Below are positions 37,142 to 45,292 of a stretch of 64,000 bases of DNA, in pieces. The translations under genes and the position numbers were made by a program. The notes beneath the pieces were generated by a model. That model was not told the DNA's origin, did not search any database, and saw nothing but the letters and a program-made list of their open reading frames with translations. This stretch comes from Streptomyces collinus (GTDB lineage Bacteria; Actinomycetota; Actinomycetes; Streptomycetales; Streptomycetaceae). The stretch's first letter is position 1. Each line of letters starts with the position of its first letter. The stretch lies in contig NZ_CP133771.1 of NCBI RefSeq assembly GCF_031348265.1, forward strand, positions 868,001 through 932,000. The letters are read 5' to 3'.

Positions 37142-37614
37142 GGCCGGGCCCCGGCGGCTCCCGGGGTGGAACTTCCCGTTGCCTGCCGGGTGCGGCGCCG
37201 TTGCGGCCTGTCGCGCAGTTCCCCGCGCCCCTCAGGGCCCGCCGCGCAGAGGAAGGAAGGGCTGACGCCGGACCCCGGCGGCTCCCGGGGTGGAACTTCC
37301 CGATGCCTGCCGGGTGCGGCGCCGTTGCGGCCTGTCGCGCAGTTCCCCGCGCCCCTCAGGGCCCGCCGCGCAGAGGAAGAGGAAGGGCTGACGCCGGGCC
37401 CCGGCGGCTCCCGGGGTGGAACTTCCCGATGCCTGCCGGGTGCGGCGCCGTTGCGGCCTGTCGCGCAGTTCCCCGCGCCCCTCAGGGCCCGCCGCGCAGA
37501 GGAAGAGGAAGGGCTGACGCCGGACCCCGGCGGCTCCCGGGGTGGAACTTCCCGATACCTGCCGGGTGCGGCGCCGTTGCGGCCTGTCGCGCAGTTCCCC
37601 GCGCCCCTCAGGGC
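37125..37614. repeat. Four-copy tandem array, 124-126 bp period
   Basis: Corresponding points fall at 37171, 37295, 37421 and 37547, so the period is 124, 126 and 126 bp. Each unit begins with GAGGAAGAGGAAGGGCTGA, a copy of the last codons and stop of the remnant gene at 36957-37141. It then carries a GGAACTTCCCG segment and the widespread Streptomyces intergenic motif CGCAGTTCCCCGCGCCCCT. Copies 1 and 3 share a GGGCCCC variant and copies 2 and 4 GGACCCC, as if a dimer had been duplicated. Several reading frames cross it with repeated peptides, but I see no coding evidence. Confidence 0.9.
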
Positions 37615-37639
37615 GCGCCCTACCGCTCGGGCGCGCTGG

Positions 37640-38608
37640 TCAGAGCGGTGTCGCCGCGTGCAGGATGAGGAACATCGTCACGGCCGCGTTCGCGGACGAC
37701 ATCGCCGAGACGGCTGTACCCGCCGCCGCGCCCCACGCGGCCAGTCCGACCGCCGTGAACGCCGGCGGCCAAGGGCGCACGGCGGGGGCCGGGCCGAGCA
37801 GCGCCGCCACCCGGCGCGGCACCGGGCCGGGAGCCGCGAGTCCCGCGAGGGTGGGCAGCGGGGTGCCCCGCGAGACGAGCGCGGCCGTGCCGATCGCCCT
37901 CGCCACGGTGCGGCGGCTGCCGATCACCCGGGCCGCCTCCTCGTCCGCCCACCGCTCCGCCGTGTACGCCACGGCGGTGGGCAGCGGCCGCAGGAAGGGG
38001 TTGGCGCGGGCCGCCAGTTGCACGGCGAGCAGGTAGCGGTCGTGCCGTGCGGCGAGGTGCGCCCGCTCGTGGGCGAACAGGGCACGGCGCTCGGCCGGCG
38101 GGAGCCGGTCCAGCAGGGCCGTGGTCACCACGACACGGCCACGCCCGGCGCCGGCGCGCGACACCCCACCGCCCCGGCGGCCTCCGGGCGGCAGCGCGTA
38201 CGCATAGGGCACGGCGTCGGGGAGCACCGCCACCTCCGTCTCCCGCAGCCCGGCCAGGGCGCGATGCGCCTGACGGCGTACCCGCCCGTGCCGCCGCACC
38301 GTCCGGACACAGGCGACGACGACCGCGCACAGCGCGGGAATCGCGGCCTTGCCCACGACCTCGTCGTAGGGCACCGCCGCGCGCACCTCGGGGTCGGACC
38401 AGCCGTCCGGCAGCGGGTTGCCGGGCAGTTGCGCGGTGCCGACCACCATCACCAGCGCCAGGCACACCGTGCTGCACAGCGCCAGCACCACGGCCAGCAC
38501 GGTCAGCAGGCGGGTCGCGGTGCGCGGATGCAGATGCTGTTCGGCGAGGCGGGCGACCGGCCAGGCGGTGAGCGGCAGGATCAGTGGCAGAAAGACGAAG
38601 ACCCCCAT
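37640..38608 (-). CDS. M56 family (BlaR1-like) membrane metallopeptidase
   Basis: Integral membrane zinc peptidase of 322 aa. Membrane segments at about 4-20, 33-57 and 85-102 are followed by a cytoplasmic catalytic domain with HExxH at His180-Glu181-x-x-His184 (AHERAHLAARHD) and a further ERWADEEAARV glutamate. It is six bases downstream of a BlaI-family repressor, the standard pair in which the peptidase senses a cell-envelope signal and triggers repressor cleavage. No beta-lactam sensor domain is attached, so the signal is unknown. Confidence 0.87.
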   Translation of the reverse strand: MGVFVFLPLILPLTAWPVARLAEQHLHPRTATRLLTVLAVVLALCSTVCLALVMVVGTAQLPGNPLPDGWSDPEVRAAVPYDEVVGKAAIPALCAVVVACVRTVRRHGRVRRQAHRALAGLRETEVAVLPDAVPYAYALPPGGRRGGGVSRAGAGRGRVVVTTALLDRLPPAERRALFAHERAHLAARHDRYLLAVQLAARANPFLRPLPTAVAYTAERWADEEAARVIGSRRTVARAIGTAALVSRGTPLPTLAGLAAPGPVPRRVAALLGPAPAVRPWPPAFTAVGLAAWGAAAGTAVSAMSSANAAVTMFLILHAATPL

Positions 38609-38614
38609 GAGGCT

Positions 38615-39001
38615 TCAGTCTTCCCCTTCACTCTGGGCCTGATCCAGCAGGTCGCGCAGCAGCCGCTCCTCGTCCGGGCCGAGGCCGGTGACGAAGCTGG
38701 CCAGCACGGCCCCTCGGTCGCTCTCGGCGTCCAGCACCTTGCGCATCTTGCGGGCGGCCAGGCCCGCCTGGTCCGAGGCCGGTGTCCAGGCGAAGGACCG
38801 GCCGACCCGCTCCCGGGTGACCGCGCTCTTGCCCAGCAGCCGGGTCAGGATCGTGATCACCGTCGTGTACGCCAGGTCACCGCCGAGGCGTTCCTGCACC
38901 CAGCCGGCCGTGGCCGGGCCGTCCGCCTCCCGCAGCGCCGACAGCACCAGCGCCTCCAGCTCGCCCTGTCCCCGCCGGGGACGCTGCCCGGGACCCGTCA
39001 C
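38615..39001 (-). CDS. BlaI/MecI/CopY family transcriptional repressor
   Basis: Winged-helix repressor of 128 aa. [27 protein letters not shown] and [29 protein letters not shown] give the DNA-binding domain. The C-terminal part dimerises and is the site cleaved in this family. The GTG start at 39001 has GGGAGG upstream. It controls itself and the M56 peptidase. A TCTACA-TTGC-TGTAGA dyad in the gap to terD is the likely operator. Confidence 0.88.
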   Translation of the reverse strand: MTGPGQRPRRGQGELEALVLSALREADGPATAGWVQERLGGDLAYTTVITILTRLLGKSAVTRERVGRSFAWTPASDQAGLAARKMRKVLDAESDRGAVLASFVTGLGPDEERLLRDLLDQAQSEGED

Positions 39002-39077
39002 CGCCCCGCCTCCCTTTCACCGCCCTGCGTTGCCCTTGCGGACATCGTATAGATCCGTCGGGCCGATGCCGCCTGCT

Positions 39078-39093
39078 TCTACATTGCTGTAGA
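39078..39093. promoter_or_regulatory. Putative BlaI-family operator between blaI and terD
   Basis: TCTACATTGCTGTAGA is a perfect 6+6 dyad with a 4-base spacer, matching the TACA...TGTA core of BlaI/MecI/CopY sites. It lies 77 bp upstream of the repressor and 63 bp upstream of terD. Confidence 0.6.
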
Positions 39094-39156
39094 TTCAGAG
39101 TGACATCCGCAGTGGCATCCACACCGCACACGTCAACGCTCAAGAAGGAGTACCCC

Positions 39157-39732
39157 GTGGGAGTTTCCCTGTCCAAGGGCGGCAACGTCTCGCTCAGCAA
39201 GGAGGCGCCCGGCCTGACCGCCGTCCTGGTCGGCCTGGGCTGGGACGTCCGCACGACCACCGGCACCGACTACGACCTCGACGCATCCGCCCTGCTCCTG
39301 GACGCGTCCGGCAAGGTCCCCTCGGACCAGCACTTCGTCTTCTACAACAACCTCAAGAGCCCCGACGGTTCGGTCGAGCACACCGGCGACAACCTCACCG
39401 GCGAGGGCGAGGGCGACGACGAGTCCGTCAAGGTGAGCCTCGCCGCCGTGCCGGCCGAGATCGACAAGATCGTCTTCCCGGTGTCCATTCACGACGCCGA
39501 GAACCGCGGCCAGAGCTTCGGGCAGGTCCGCAACGCGTTCATCCGGGTCGTCAACCAGGCGGGCGGCCAGGAGATCGCCCGCTACGACCTGTCGGAGGAC
39601 GCCTCGACCGAGACCGCGATGGTCTTCGGCGAGCTCTACCGGCACGGCGCCGAGTGGAAGTTCCGTGCGGTCGGCCAGGGCTACGCCTCGGGTCTCGCCG
39701 GTATCGCCGCCGACTTCGGCGTCAACGTCTGA
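39157..39732 (+). CDS. terD: TerD family protein
   Basis: Calcium-binding stress protein of 191 aa, the standard TerD length. It begins [21 protein letters not shown] and contains [23 protein letters not shown] plus [27 protein letters not shown], all diagnostic. The GTG start at 39157 is fixed by AAGGAG six bases upstream. TerD proteins act at the membrane in tellurite and other stress responses and in Streptomyces affect differentiation. It is divergent from blaI. Confidence 0.93.
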   Translation: MGVSLSKGGNVSLSKEAPGLTAVLVGLGWDVRTTTGTDYDLDASALLLDASGKVPSDQHFVFYNNLKSPDGSVEHTGDNLTGEGEGDDESVKVSLAAVPAEIDKIVFPVSIHDAENRGQSFGQVRNAFIRVVNQAGGQEIARYDLSEDASTETAMVFGELYRHGAEWKFRAVGQGYASGLAGIAADFGVNV

Positions 39733-39808
39733 CGGACCACCGCGCCGCCGGGCCCGACCGCGTGCGGCCGGGCCCGGCGACCGCATCAGCAACCGACCGG
39801 GAGACCAT

Positions 39809-40466
39809 GTGGCCGACCCGTCCCGCCTCCGCCCGGACGACCGCGCGGACTTCGAAGCCGTACTGCACCACGCGCTGGGCACCGCGGACATCCGTGGCGC
39901 CCTGGGCACCGACCCGGGCGGCCGGGCGGCAGCGCACCTGCGCGCTCGCCCATGCCGACGACATCGCGGCGGCGGCCGAAGTGCCGTACCGCTCCTACCT
40001 CACCGTGCGCAGGGCCGCCCGGCACGAGACGCGGGGTCCGCTGGACACCGGCAGTCTGCTGCCGGCCCTCGCGGTGCTCACACCGCTCGTGGCGGGCACG
40101 TCCGCCGCGGCGCTGCTCCTGACCGGCGGTCTGCTGCACCTCGCCGACGCCCTCGGCCCGCTGCCCGGATCGCTCGTCGCGGCCGGCTGGACCCTGGCGC
40201 TCGTGGCGGCCGTGACCGGCCTCGGAACCCTGGCCGCCCTGCTGCACACGGCCCTGCGACGGCGCGGCGTGCCCCCGGCCGCCGACCAGGTGGAGCACGC
40301 CCGGCTGGTCTGGCGGCAGGAGCTGCTCGACCGCGGGATGCTGCCGCACCTGCGCCGGCACCTGCTGCCGCATCCCGATACGGCGATCACACCGTGTTCG
40401 CCGCCCGATACGCTCTCGCCGTGCCCGGCCCGGGCGAGAGAGGACAGGACACCATGTTCGGACTGA
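39809..40466 (+). pseudogene. Membrane protein gene with an internal frameshift
   Basis: GGGAG precedes a GTG at 39809 whose frame reads VADPSRLRPDDRADFEAVLHHALGT down to about 39945. The continuation ALAHADDIAAAAEVPYRSYL, then two membrane segments (LPALAVLTPLVAGTSAAALLL and VAAGWTLALVAAVTGLGTLAALL) and a basic tail are in the next frame, to the stop at 40466. Adding one base near 39947 (CGCTCGCCCATG) would join them. The 3' end overlaps tatA by 13 bases. I do not recognise the family. Damage or sequencing error are equally possible. Confidence 0.6.
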
Positions 40467-40705
40467 GCGAGTTCGCGATCATTCTCATCGTCGTCATAGC
40501 GGTCATCGGGATCAAGAAGCTCCCCGAGCTGACCCGCTCGGCCGGCAAGGCGGCCCGCATCCTCAAGGCCGAGGCCCGCGCGGCGAAGGACGAGGAGGCC
40601 GGGACGGCCCCCGCGCCGCGGGTGGTCCAGGGCGAGATCGTCCCGCCCGGCACCGGCACGACCCCGCCCGGTGCCCGGACGGCGGGCACCCCGGACCACC
40701 CCTGA
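40454..40705 (+). CDS. tatA: TatA/E family twin-arginine translocase subunit
   Basis: Small protein of 83 aa starting MFGLSEFAIILIVVIAVIG. A single N-terminal membrane segment, the FG hinge just before a charged amphipathic helix (KKLPELTRSAGKAARILKAEA), and a Pro-rich disordered tail are all as in TatA. TatA multimers form the protein channel of the Tat system. It is not beside tatC here, so it is probably a supernumerary copy. It ends 12 bases before the convergent htpG. Confidence 0.85.
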   Translation: MFGLSEFAIILIVVIAVIGIKKLPELTRSAGKAARILKAEARAAKDEEAGTAPAPRVVQGEIVPPGTGTTPPGARTAGTPDHP

Positions 40706-40717
40706 TCCGCCCAGTGG

Positions 40718-42616
40718 CTACAGCGTGCGCTCCAGGCGGTCGGCCACGAGCTTGACGAAACGCGCCGGGTCCTTGGGCTGGCCACCCTCCGCGAGCACCG
40801 CCAGGGTGTGGAGCAGCTCGGCGGACTCGGCGAGCTCCGTGCGGTCCCCGCTCGCCCCGTACGCCTCGTGCAGGCCCTTCACCAGCGGGTGGCCGGGGTT
40901 GAGCTCCAGGATCCGCTTGGTGCGCGGCACCTCCTGGCCCATCGCCCGGTACATGTTCTCCAGGGCCGGGGTCAGGTCGTGCGCGTCCGAGACGACACAG
41001 GCCGGGGAGACCGTGAGCCGCGTGGAGAGGCGGACCTCCTTGATGTCCTCGTCGAGCTGCTCGCGCATCCAGCCGAGCAGCCCGGCGTACTCCTCGGCCT
41101 GCTTCTCGCGCTCCTGGCCGGCCTTCTCCCCGCCCTCGCCGTCGAGGTCGATCTCGCCCTTGGTGACGGACCGCAGCCTCTTGCCCTCGTATTCGCCGAC
41201 GGCGTCGACCCAGACCTCGTCGACGGCGTCGGTGAGCAGCAGGACCTCGATGCCCTTGTCACGGAACGCCTCCATGTGCGGCGAGTTCTCGATGCTCTGC
41301 CGGGACTCTCCGGTGATGAACCAGATGTCGTCCTGCCCCTCCTTCATCCGCTCCACGTACTGCGCGAGCGTCGTCGGCTCGTCGTCGGAGTGGGTGGTCG
41401 CGAACGAGGACACCGCGAGGATCGCGTCACGGTTCTCGGAGTCGGTGACCAGGCCCTCCTTCAGGGCGGTGCCGAACTCGCGCCAGAACGTGGCGTAGCG
41501 GTCGGCGTCCTTGGCCTTGATCTCCTTGACCGTCGAGAGCACCTTCTTGGTCAGCCGGCGCTGCATCATCCGGATGTGCCGGTCCTGCTGGAGGATCTCG
41601 CGGGAGACGTTCAGCGAGAGGTCCTGCGCGTCGACGACCCCCTTGACGAAGCGGAGGTACGGCGGCAGCAGCTCCTCGCAGTCGTCCATGATGAAGACGC
41701 GCTTCACGTACAGCTGGACGCCGCGCTTGAAGTCCCGCGTGAACAGGTCGTGCGGGGCGTGCGAGGGGACGAAGAGCAGGGCCTGGTACTCGAAGGTGCC
41801 CTCGGCCTGGAGCCGGACCGTCTCCAGGGGCTCGCGCCAGTCGTGGCTGATGTGCTTGTACAGCTCGTGGTACTCGCCGTCGGACACCTCGTCGCGCGAA
41901 CGCGCCCACAGGGCCTTCATGGAGTTCAGCGTCTCGGGTTCGGGCGCGCCCTCGCCGTCCTTCGCCTCCGGGACCATCCGGATCGGCCAGGTGATGAAGT
42001 CCGAGTAGCGCTTGACGATCTCCCGGATCGTCCACTCGGAGGTGTAGTCGTGCAGCTGGTTCTCGGGGTCGGCGGGCTTGAGGTGGAGCGTGACGGACGT
42101 ACCCTGCGGCGCGTCGTCGACCCTCTCCAGGGTGTACGTGGCCTCGCCGCGTGACGTCCAGCGGGTCCCCTGGCCCTCGCCGGCGCGCCGGGTCACCAGC
42201 GTCACCTCGTCCGCCGCCATGAAGCCGGAGTAGAAGCCGACGCCGAACCGGCCGATGAGCCCCTCGGCCCCGGCCGCGTCCTTGGCCTCCTTCAGCTCCT
42301 CCAGGAACGCGGCCGTCCCGGAGTTGGCGATGGTGCCGATGAGCCGCCCGACCTCGTCGTACGACATGCCGATGCCGTTGTCCCGCACCGTGAGGGTGCG
42401 GGCCTCCTTGTCGATGTCGAGCTCGATGTGCAGGTCCGACACATCGGCGTCGAGGGAGTCGTCCCGCAGCTTCTCCAGACGCAGCTTGTCGAGCGCGTCG
42501 GAGGCGTTGGAGACGAGCTCCCGCAGGAAGACATCCTTGTTCGAGTAGACCGAGTGGATCATCAGCTGGAGCAGCTGACGCGCCTCTACCTGGAACTCAA
42601 ACGTTTCGGTCGTCAT
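40718..42616 (-). CDS. htpG: HtpG, Hsp90 family chaperone
   Basis: Cytosolic ATP-dependent chaperone of 632 aa. The N-terminal GHKL ATPase has [26 protein letters not shown] and [17 protein letters not shown]. The middle domain carries [26 protein letters not shown] with the [10 protein letters not shown] block, and the C-terminal dimerisation domain runs to the end. The start at 42616 begins [19 protein letters not shown], with GAGGG upstream. The nine-codon-longer frame is unlikely. Single gene, convergent with tatA. Confidence 0.96.
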
Positions 42617-42699
42617 GGTTCGCGAATCCCTCACAGGTCCCACAGTCGCCTGAACTGGATGTCACTGTAAAACACCAAGTCAGGCCGCGGCCCCGGAAG

Positions 42700-43479
42700 T
42701 CAGACGAGGCGGGCGAAGACGACCAGGTTCTCGGTGTAGTCCCGGGCCTGACGGTCGTAGGCACCCGCGCAGGTGATGAGCCGGACCTGGGCGTCCGGTG
42801 TGTCGCCGTAGACGCGGTCGCTGGGGAAGGCGTCCTTCTCGAACGACTCCGTGGCGTAGACGACGAAGGTCGCCTTGCCGCCGTCGGCCCGCGCCACCTG
42901 GAACCGGTCGCCCTTCCTCAGCTCGCTGAGCCCGGCGAAGACGGCCGGGGAGGTCGCGGTGTCCACGTGCCCCGCGATGATCGCGGTACCCGCCTCTCCG
43001 GGGGTGTGGCCCTTGGCGTACCAGCCGACGAGGTTGGTGTCGTGCGACGGCGGGGGCTCCAGCTGGCCCGAGCTGCCGATGGCGAGGTCGGTGAAGGGCG
43101 CGTCGACGGAGATCTTGGGGATGAGCAGGCGGACCGGCCGGGACCGCGGCAGATGCCGGCCGGCGCCGGCCGCGGCGGACCGTTGCGGCGCGGCGGACCG
43201 TTGCGGCGCGGCGGACCGTTGAGGCGCGGCGGACCGTTGCGGCGCGGCGGACGTGGGCGGCGTGGCGGGCACCTCGGGGACGGCCGGGCTCGCGGCCACG
43301 GCCGGCGGGGCGTGCGGCGGGCCTGCGGCGTCGGACGACCCACCGCGGCCGCCGACCAGGCTCACGGCCAGGACGAGGGCGGCCACCGCCCACAGCACCG
43401 ACACGACGGTGCGCAGCCGCCGCTTCGACTGTTCGGGGCCGGGGTCTGGGCCGGGGAGAGCGGGGGGACTGGCTGCCAT
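42700..43479 (-). CDS. Class F sortase
   Basis: Membrane-anchored transpeptidase of 259 aa. An N-terminal membrane anchor (VVSVLWAVAALVLAVSLVG) is followed by a Pro/Ala/Ser stalk with four AAPQRS repeats, then the sortase beta-barrel (PVRLLIPKISVDAPFTDLAI). Catalytic His171 lies in IIAGHVDT and Cys237 in LITCAGAYDRQARDY, with the arginine at 243 or 246. The ATG at 43479 has GAGGTGG upstream. It lies downstream of a secreted repeat protein on the same strand, which is its probable substrate or partner. Class F sortases are typical of actinobacteria, and their signals are poorly defined. Confidence 0.88.
   Translation of the reverse strand: MAASPPALPGPDPGPEQSKRRLRTVVSVLWAVAALVLAVSLVGGRGGSSDAAGPPHAPPAVAASPAVPEVPATPPTSAAPQRSAAPQRSAAPQRSAAPQRSAAAGAGRHLPRSRPVRLLIPKISVDAPFTDLAIGSSGQLEPPPSHDTNLVGWYAKGHTPGEAGTAIIAGHVDTATSPAVFAGLSELRKGDRFQVARADGGKATFVVYATESFEKDAFPSDRVYGDTPDAQVRLITCAGAYDRQARDYTENLVVFARLV
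43180..43250. repeat. Four 18-bp coding repeats in sortase stalk
   Basis: Tandem units of about GGCGGACCGTTGCGGCGC encode AAPQRS four times between the membrane anchor and catalytic domain of the sortase. Confidence 0.8.
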
Positions 43480-43595
43480 CAAGGACCACCTCATTCGGGC
43501 ACGGCAGCGGGCACGGAACGCGGGACGACGAGCCGGGCCGCCGCGACGCGAGGTGCGCGTGCGGCGGCCACGGCTGCTGTGGGATCAGGCGTCGG

Positions 43596-44369
43596 TCACA
43601 CCGTGCCGCGCGAGGCCTTCTGGCGTCGCAGCGCGTACAGACCGGTGCCGGCCACCGCCAGCACGGCCATCCCGCCCGCGGTCACGCCCGGCGCGGAGGC
43701 CAGCCCGCCACCACCGGTGTGCATGCCGCCGCGCGGCTTGTCGTGCTTGCCGTGCTTGTCGTGCTTGCCCTCCCAGGAGCCCTTGTCGTGCTTACCGCCC
43801 CAGTCGTCCTCCTTGAAGGTGTCCGTGTCGTGCTTGGAGTTGCCCCAGTCGTCGGAGTTCACCGCGGAGAGGGCTCCGCCACCGGTGTGCATCCCGCCGT
43901 GCGGCTTGTGGTGCTTGCCCTTCCAGGAGCCCTTCTCGTGCCCCTTCTCCTTGCCGTGCTCCTCTTCCTTGCCCCCGTGGTCGCCCTTGTCGCCGTCCCA
44001 CTCGTCGTCCGCGGTCACCGCGGCCAGGGCTCCGCCGCCGGTGTGCATCCCGCCGTGCGGCTTGTGGTGCTTGCCCTTCCAGGAGCCCTTCTCGTGCCCC
44101 TTCTCCTTGCCGTGCTCCTCTTCCTTGCCCCCGTGGTCGCCCTTGTCGCCGTCCCACTCGTCGTCCGCGGTCACCGCGGCCAGGGCTCCGCCACCCGTGT
44201 GTACGCCGCCGCGCGGCTCGTGGTGCTTGCCGTCCTTGTGGTGCTCCTTGCTGTAGGAACTGGAGTCGTTGTCCCAGTCACCCATTGCCTCGGCGTAGGC
44301 GGCGGGCGCGGTGATCGCGAGGGCGGCCGTGGCGGTGGCCGTTGCGAGCAGCATGCGGGCAGAGCGCAT
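43596..44369 (-). CDS. Secreted repeat protein with C-terminal anchor, sortase partner
   Basis: Exported protein of 257 aa. A signal peptide MRSARMLLATATATAALAI ends around PAAYAEA. Two 52-residue repeats follow, then a third partial unit. Each contains GGALAAVTADDEWDGDKGD, Lys/Glu/His/Gly-rich HGKEKGHEKGSWKGK and PHGGMHTGGG. HTGGG occurs four times, the last (MHTGGGGLASAPG) just before a C-terminal membrane segment (GGMAVLAVAGTGLYAL) and a basic RRQKASR tail. That layout is a cell-wall sorting signal without LPXTG. The start at 44369 fits the signal peptide. The gene is 116 bp upstream of the sortase. I know no function for it. Confidence 0.78.
   Translation of the reverse strand: MRSARMLLATATATAALAITAPAAYAEAMGDWDNDSSSYSKEHHKDGKHHEPRGGVHTGGGALAAVTADDEWDGDKGDHGGKEEEHGKEKGHEKGSWKGKHHKPHGGMHTGGGALAAVTADDEWDGDKGDHGGKEEEHGKEKGHEKGSWKGKHHKPHGGMHTGGGALSAVNSDDWGNSKHDTDTFKEDDWGGKHDKGSWEGKHDKHGKHDKPRGGMHTGGGGLASAPGVTAGGMAVLAVAGTGLYALRRQKASRGTV
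43873..44184. repeat. Two near-identical 156-bp coding repeats
   Basis: Units start at 43873 and 44029 and a partial third at 44185. They keep frame (52 codons) and are almost identical in DNA as well as protein, implying recent duplication or gene conversion. Confidence 0.9.
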
Positions 44370-44561
44370 CGGTGAGTCCTTCCGTCGCGACCCGGGCAGC
44401 TGACGCCTCGCCAGCTCACGAGACCCGGCCTCGACTGAACCACCGTCAGTCATGCCGGGCGGCCCCACCATCCAGGGCGTTCACACGGGTTACGACGGCA
44501 CTCCGACGGCGGAACGCCCCGGTGTCCCGGGGGCGCCGGAGGGGCCCGGAGGCCCTCCCCG

Positions 44562-44849
44562 TCAACGCCGTCCGAAGCCCCGGTGCGCCATGCGGGCCGG
44601 GTCCGGATCGGCCAGCTGGGCCGCCATGCCGACGAGGACCAGCCCGCCCGCGATGAGCAGCCCCTGGGCCAGGGCGATGCCGCAGGCCAGCACGGCGACG
44701 CCGAGTGCCAGCCCCCACCAGGCGCCGGTACGCCGGTACTCCCGGGGCCGGGCGGGGCGGCCGGATCTCATGGCCCGGGTGAACCGGGGGTCCTCCTGCT
44801 CGAGTCGTGCTTCGAGATCGACGAGGCGGTGGTCTTCGGACTGGGGCAC
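44562..44849 (-). CDS. DUF3040 membrane protein
   Basis: Protein of 95 aa starting MPQSEDHRLVDLEARLEQEDPRF, the DUF3040 signature, with two membrane segments (TGAWWGLALGVAVLACGIAL and LLIAGGLVLVGMAAQL) and a short basic tail. The GTG start has AAGGAG seven bases upstream. It is a small actinobacterial family of unknown function. Single gene. Confidence 0.82.
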   Translation of the reverse strand: MPQSEDHRLVDLEARLEQEDPRFTRAMRSGRPARPREYRRTGAWWGLALGVAVLACGIALAQGLLIAGGLVLVGMAAQLADPDPARMAHRGFGRR

Positions 44850-45292
44850 GGCTTCTCCTTCCCGGAACCCGAGCGCTTCGAGGCAGGCACGACCGAGGTC
44901 ATGACAAGTCCTGGGGTGTCGGGCCCTGCGGCGGTACGGAGGGAGACGGGCCGCCGATACGCCGGTGCGGCCGGCCGCGGCTGTCTCACCAGGGCTTCAG
45001 CTTCTCCCTCCTCCAACGGCTTACGCCATCGGGCCCCATGCTCATTCTTCCCGGTGGCCGACCCTCATGAACGCCGGTCCGGAAAGGGGGTGTTCGGGTC
45101 GGGGATGGGTGCTGTCACGGATGGCCGCGTGGGGCCGGGCAGGGCACGCGTCCGGCGCGCGCCATGGCGACGGTCGCATGGAGCGGCGCCGCGCCGACCT
45201 GCTCGTGAGGCCTGCCTGACGGACCGCCTGGGATCGCCGCCCCGCTACGCCACCCGCGTCGGGCTGATCGGGCCCTCAGCGCCGCAGCACGC
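44850..45292. other. Intergenic region, no gene recognised
   Basis: 443 bases of high-GC sequence between DUF3040 and the antiporter gene. Open frames cross it on both strands, but none has a ribosome site or recognisable protein. It presumably holds the DUF3040 promoter and the 3' region of the antiporter gene. Confidence 0.6.

Noticed and set aside
37125-37614. Four-copy array considered as CRISPR or an origin
   Set aside because: Units are contiguous 126-bp copies without unique spacers or DnaA boxes.
37166-39052. Long rightward open frames with repeated GGTSRCLPG-type peptides
   Set aside because: The repeats appear in several frames because the array period is near a multiple of three. 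The frames then run antisense through the M56 and BlaI genes and have no ribosome site.
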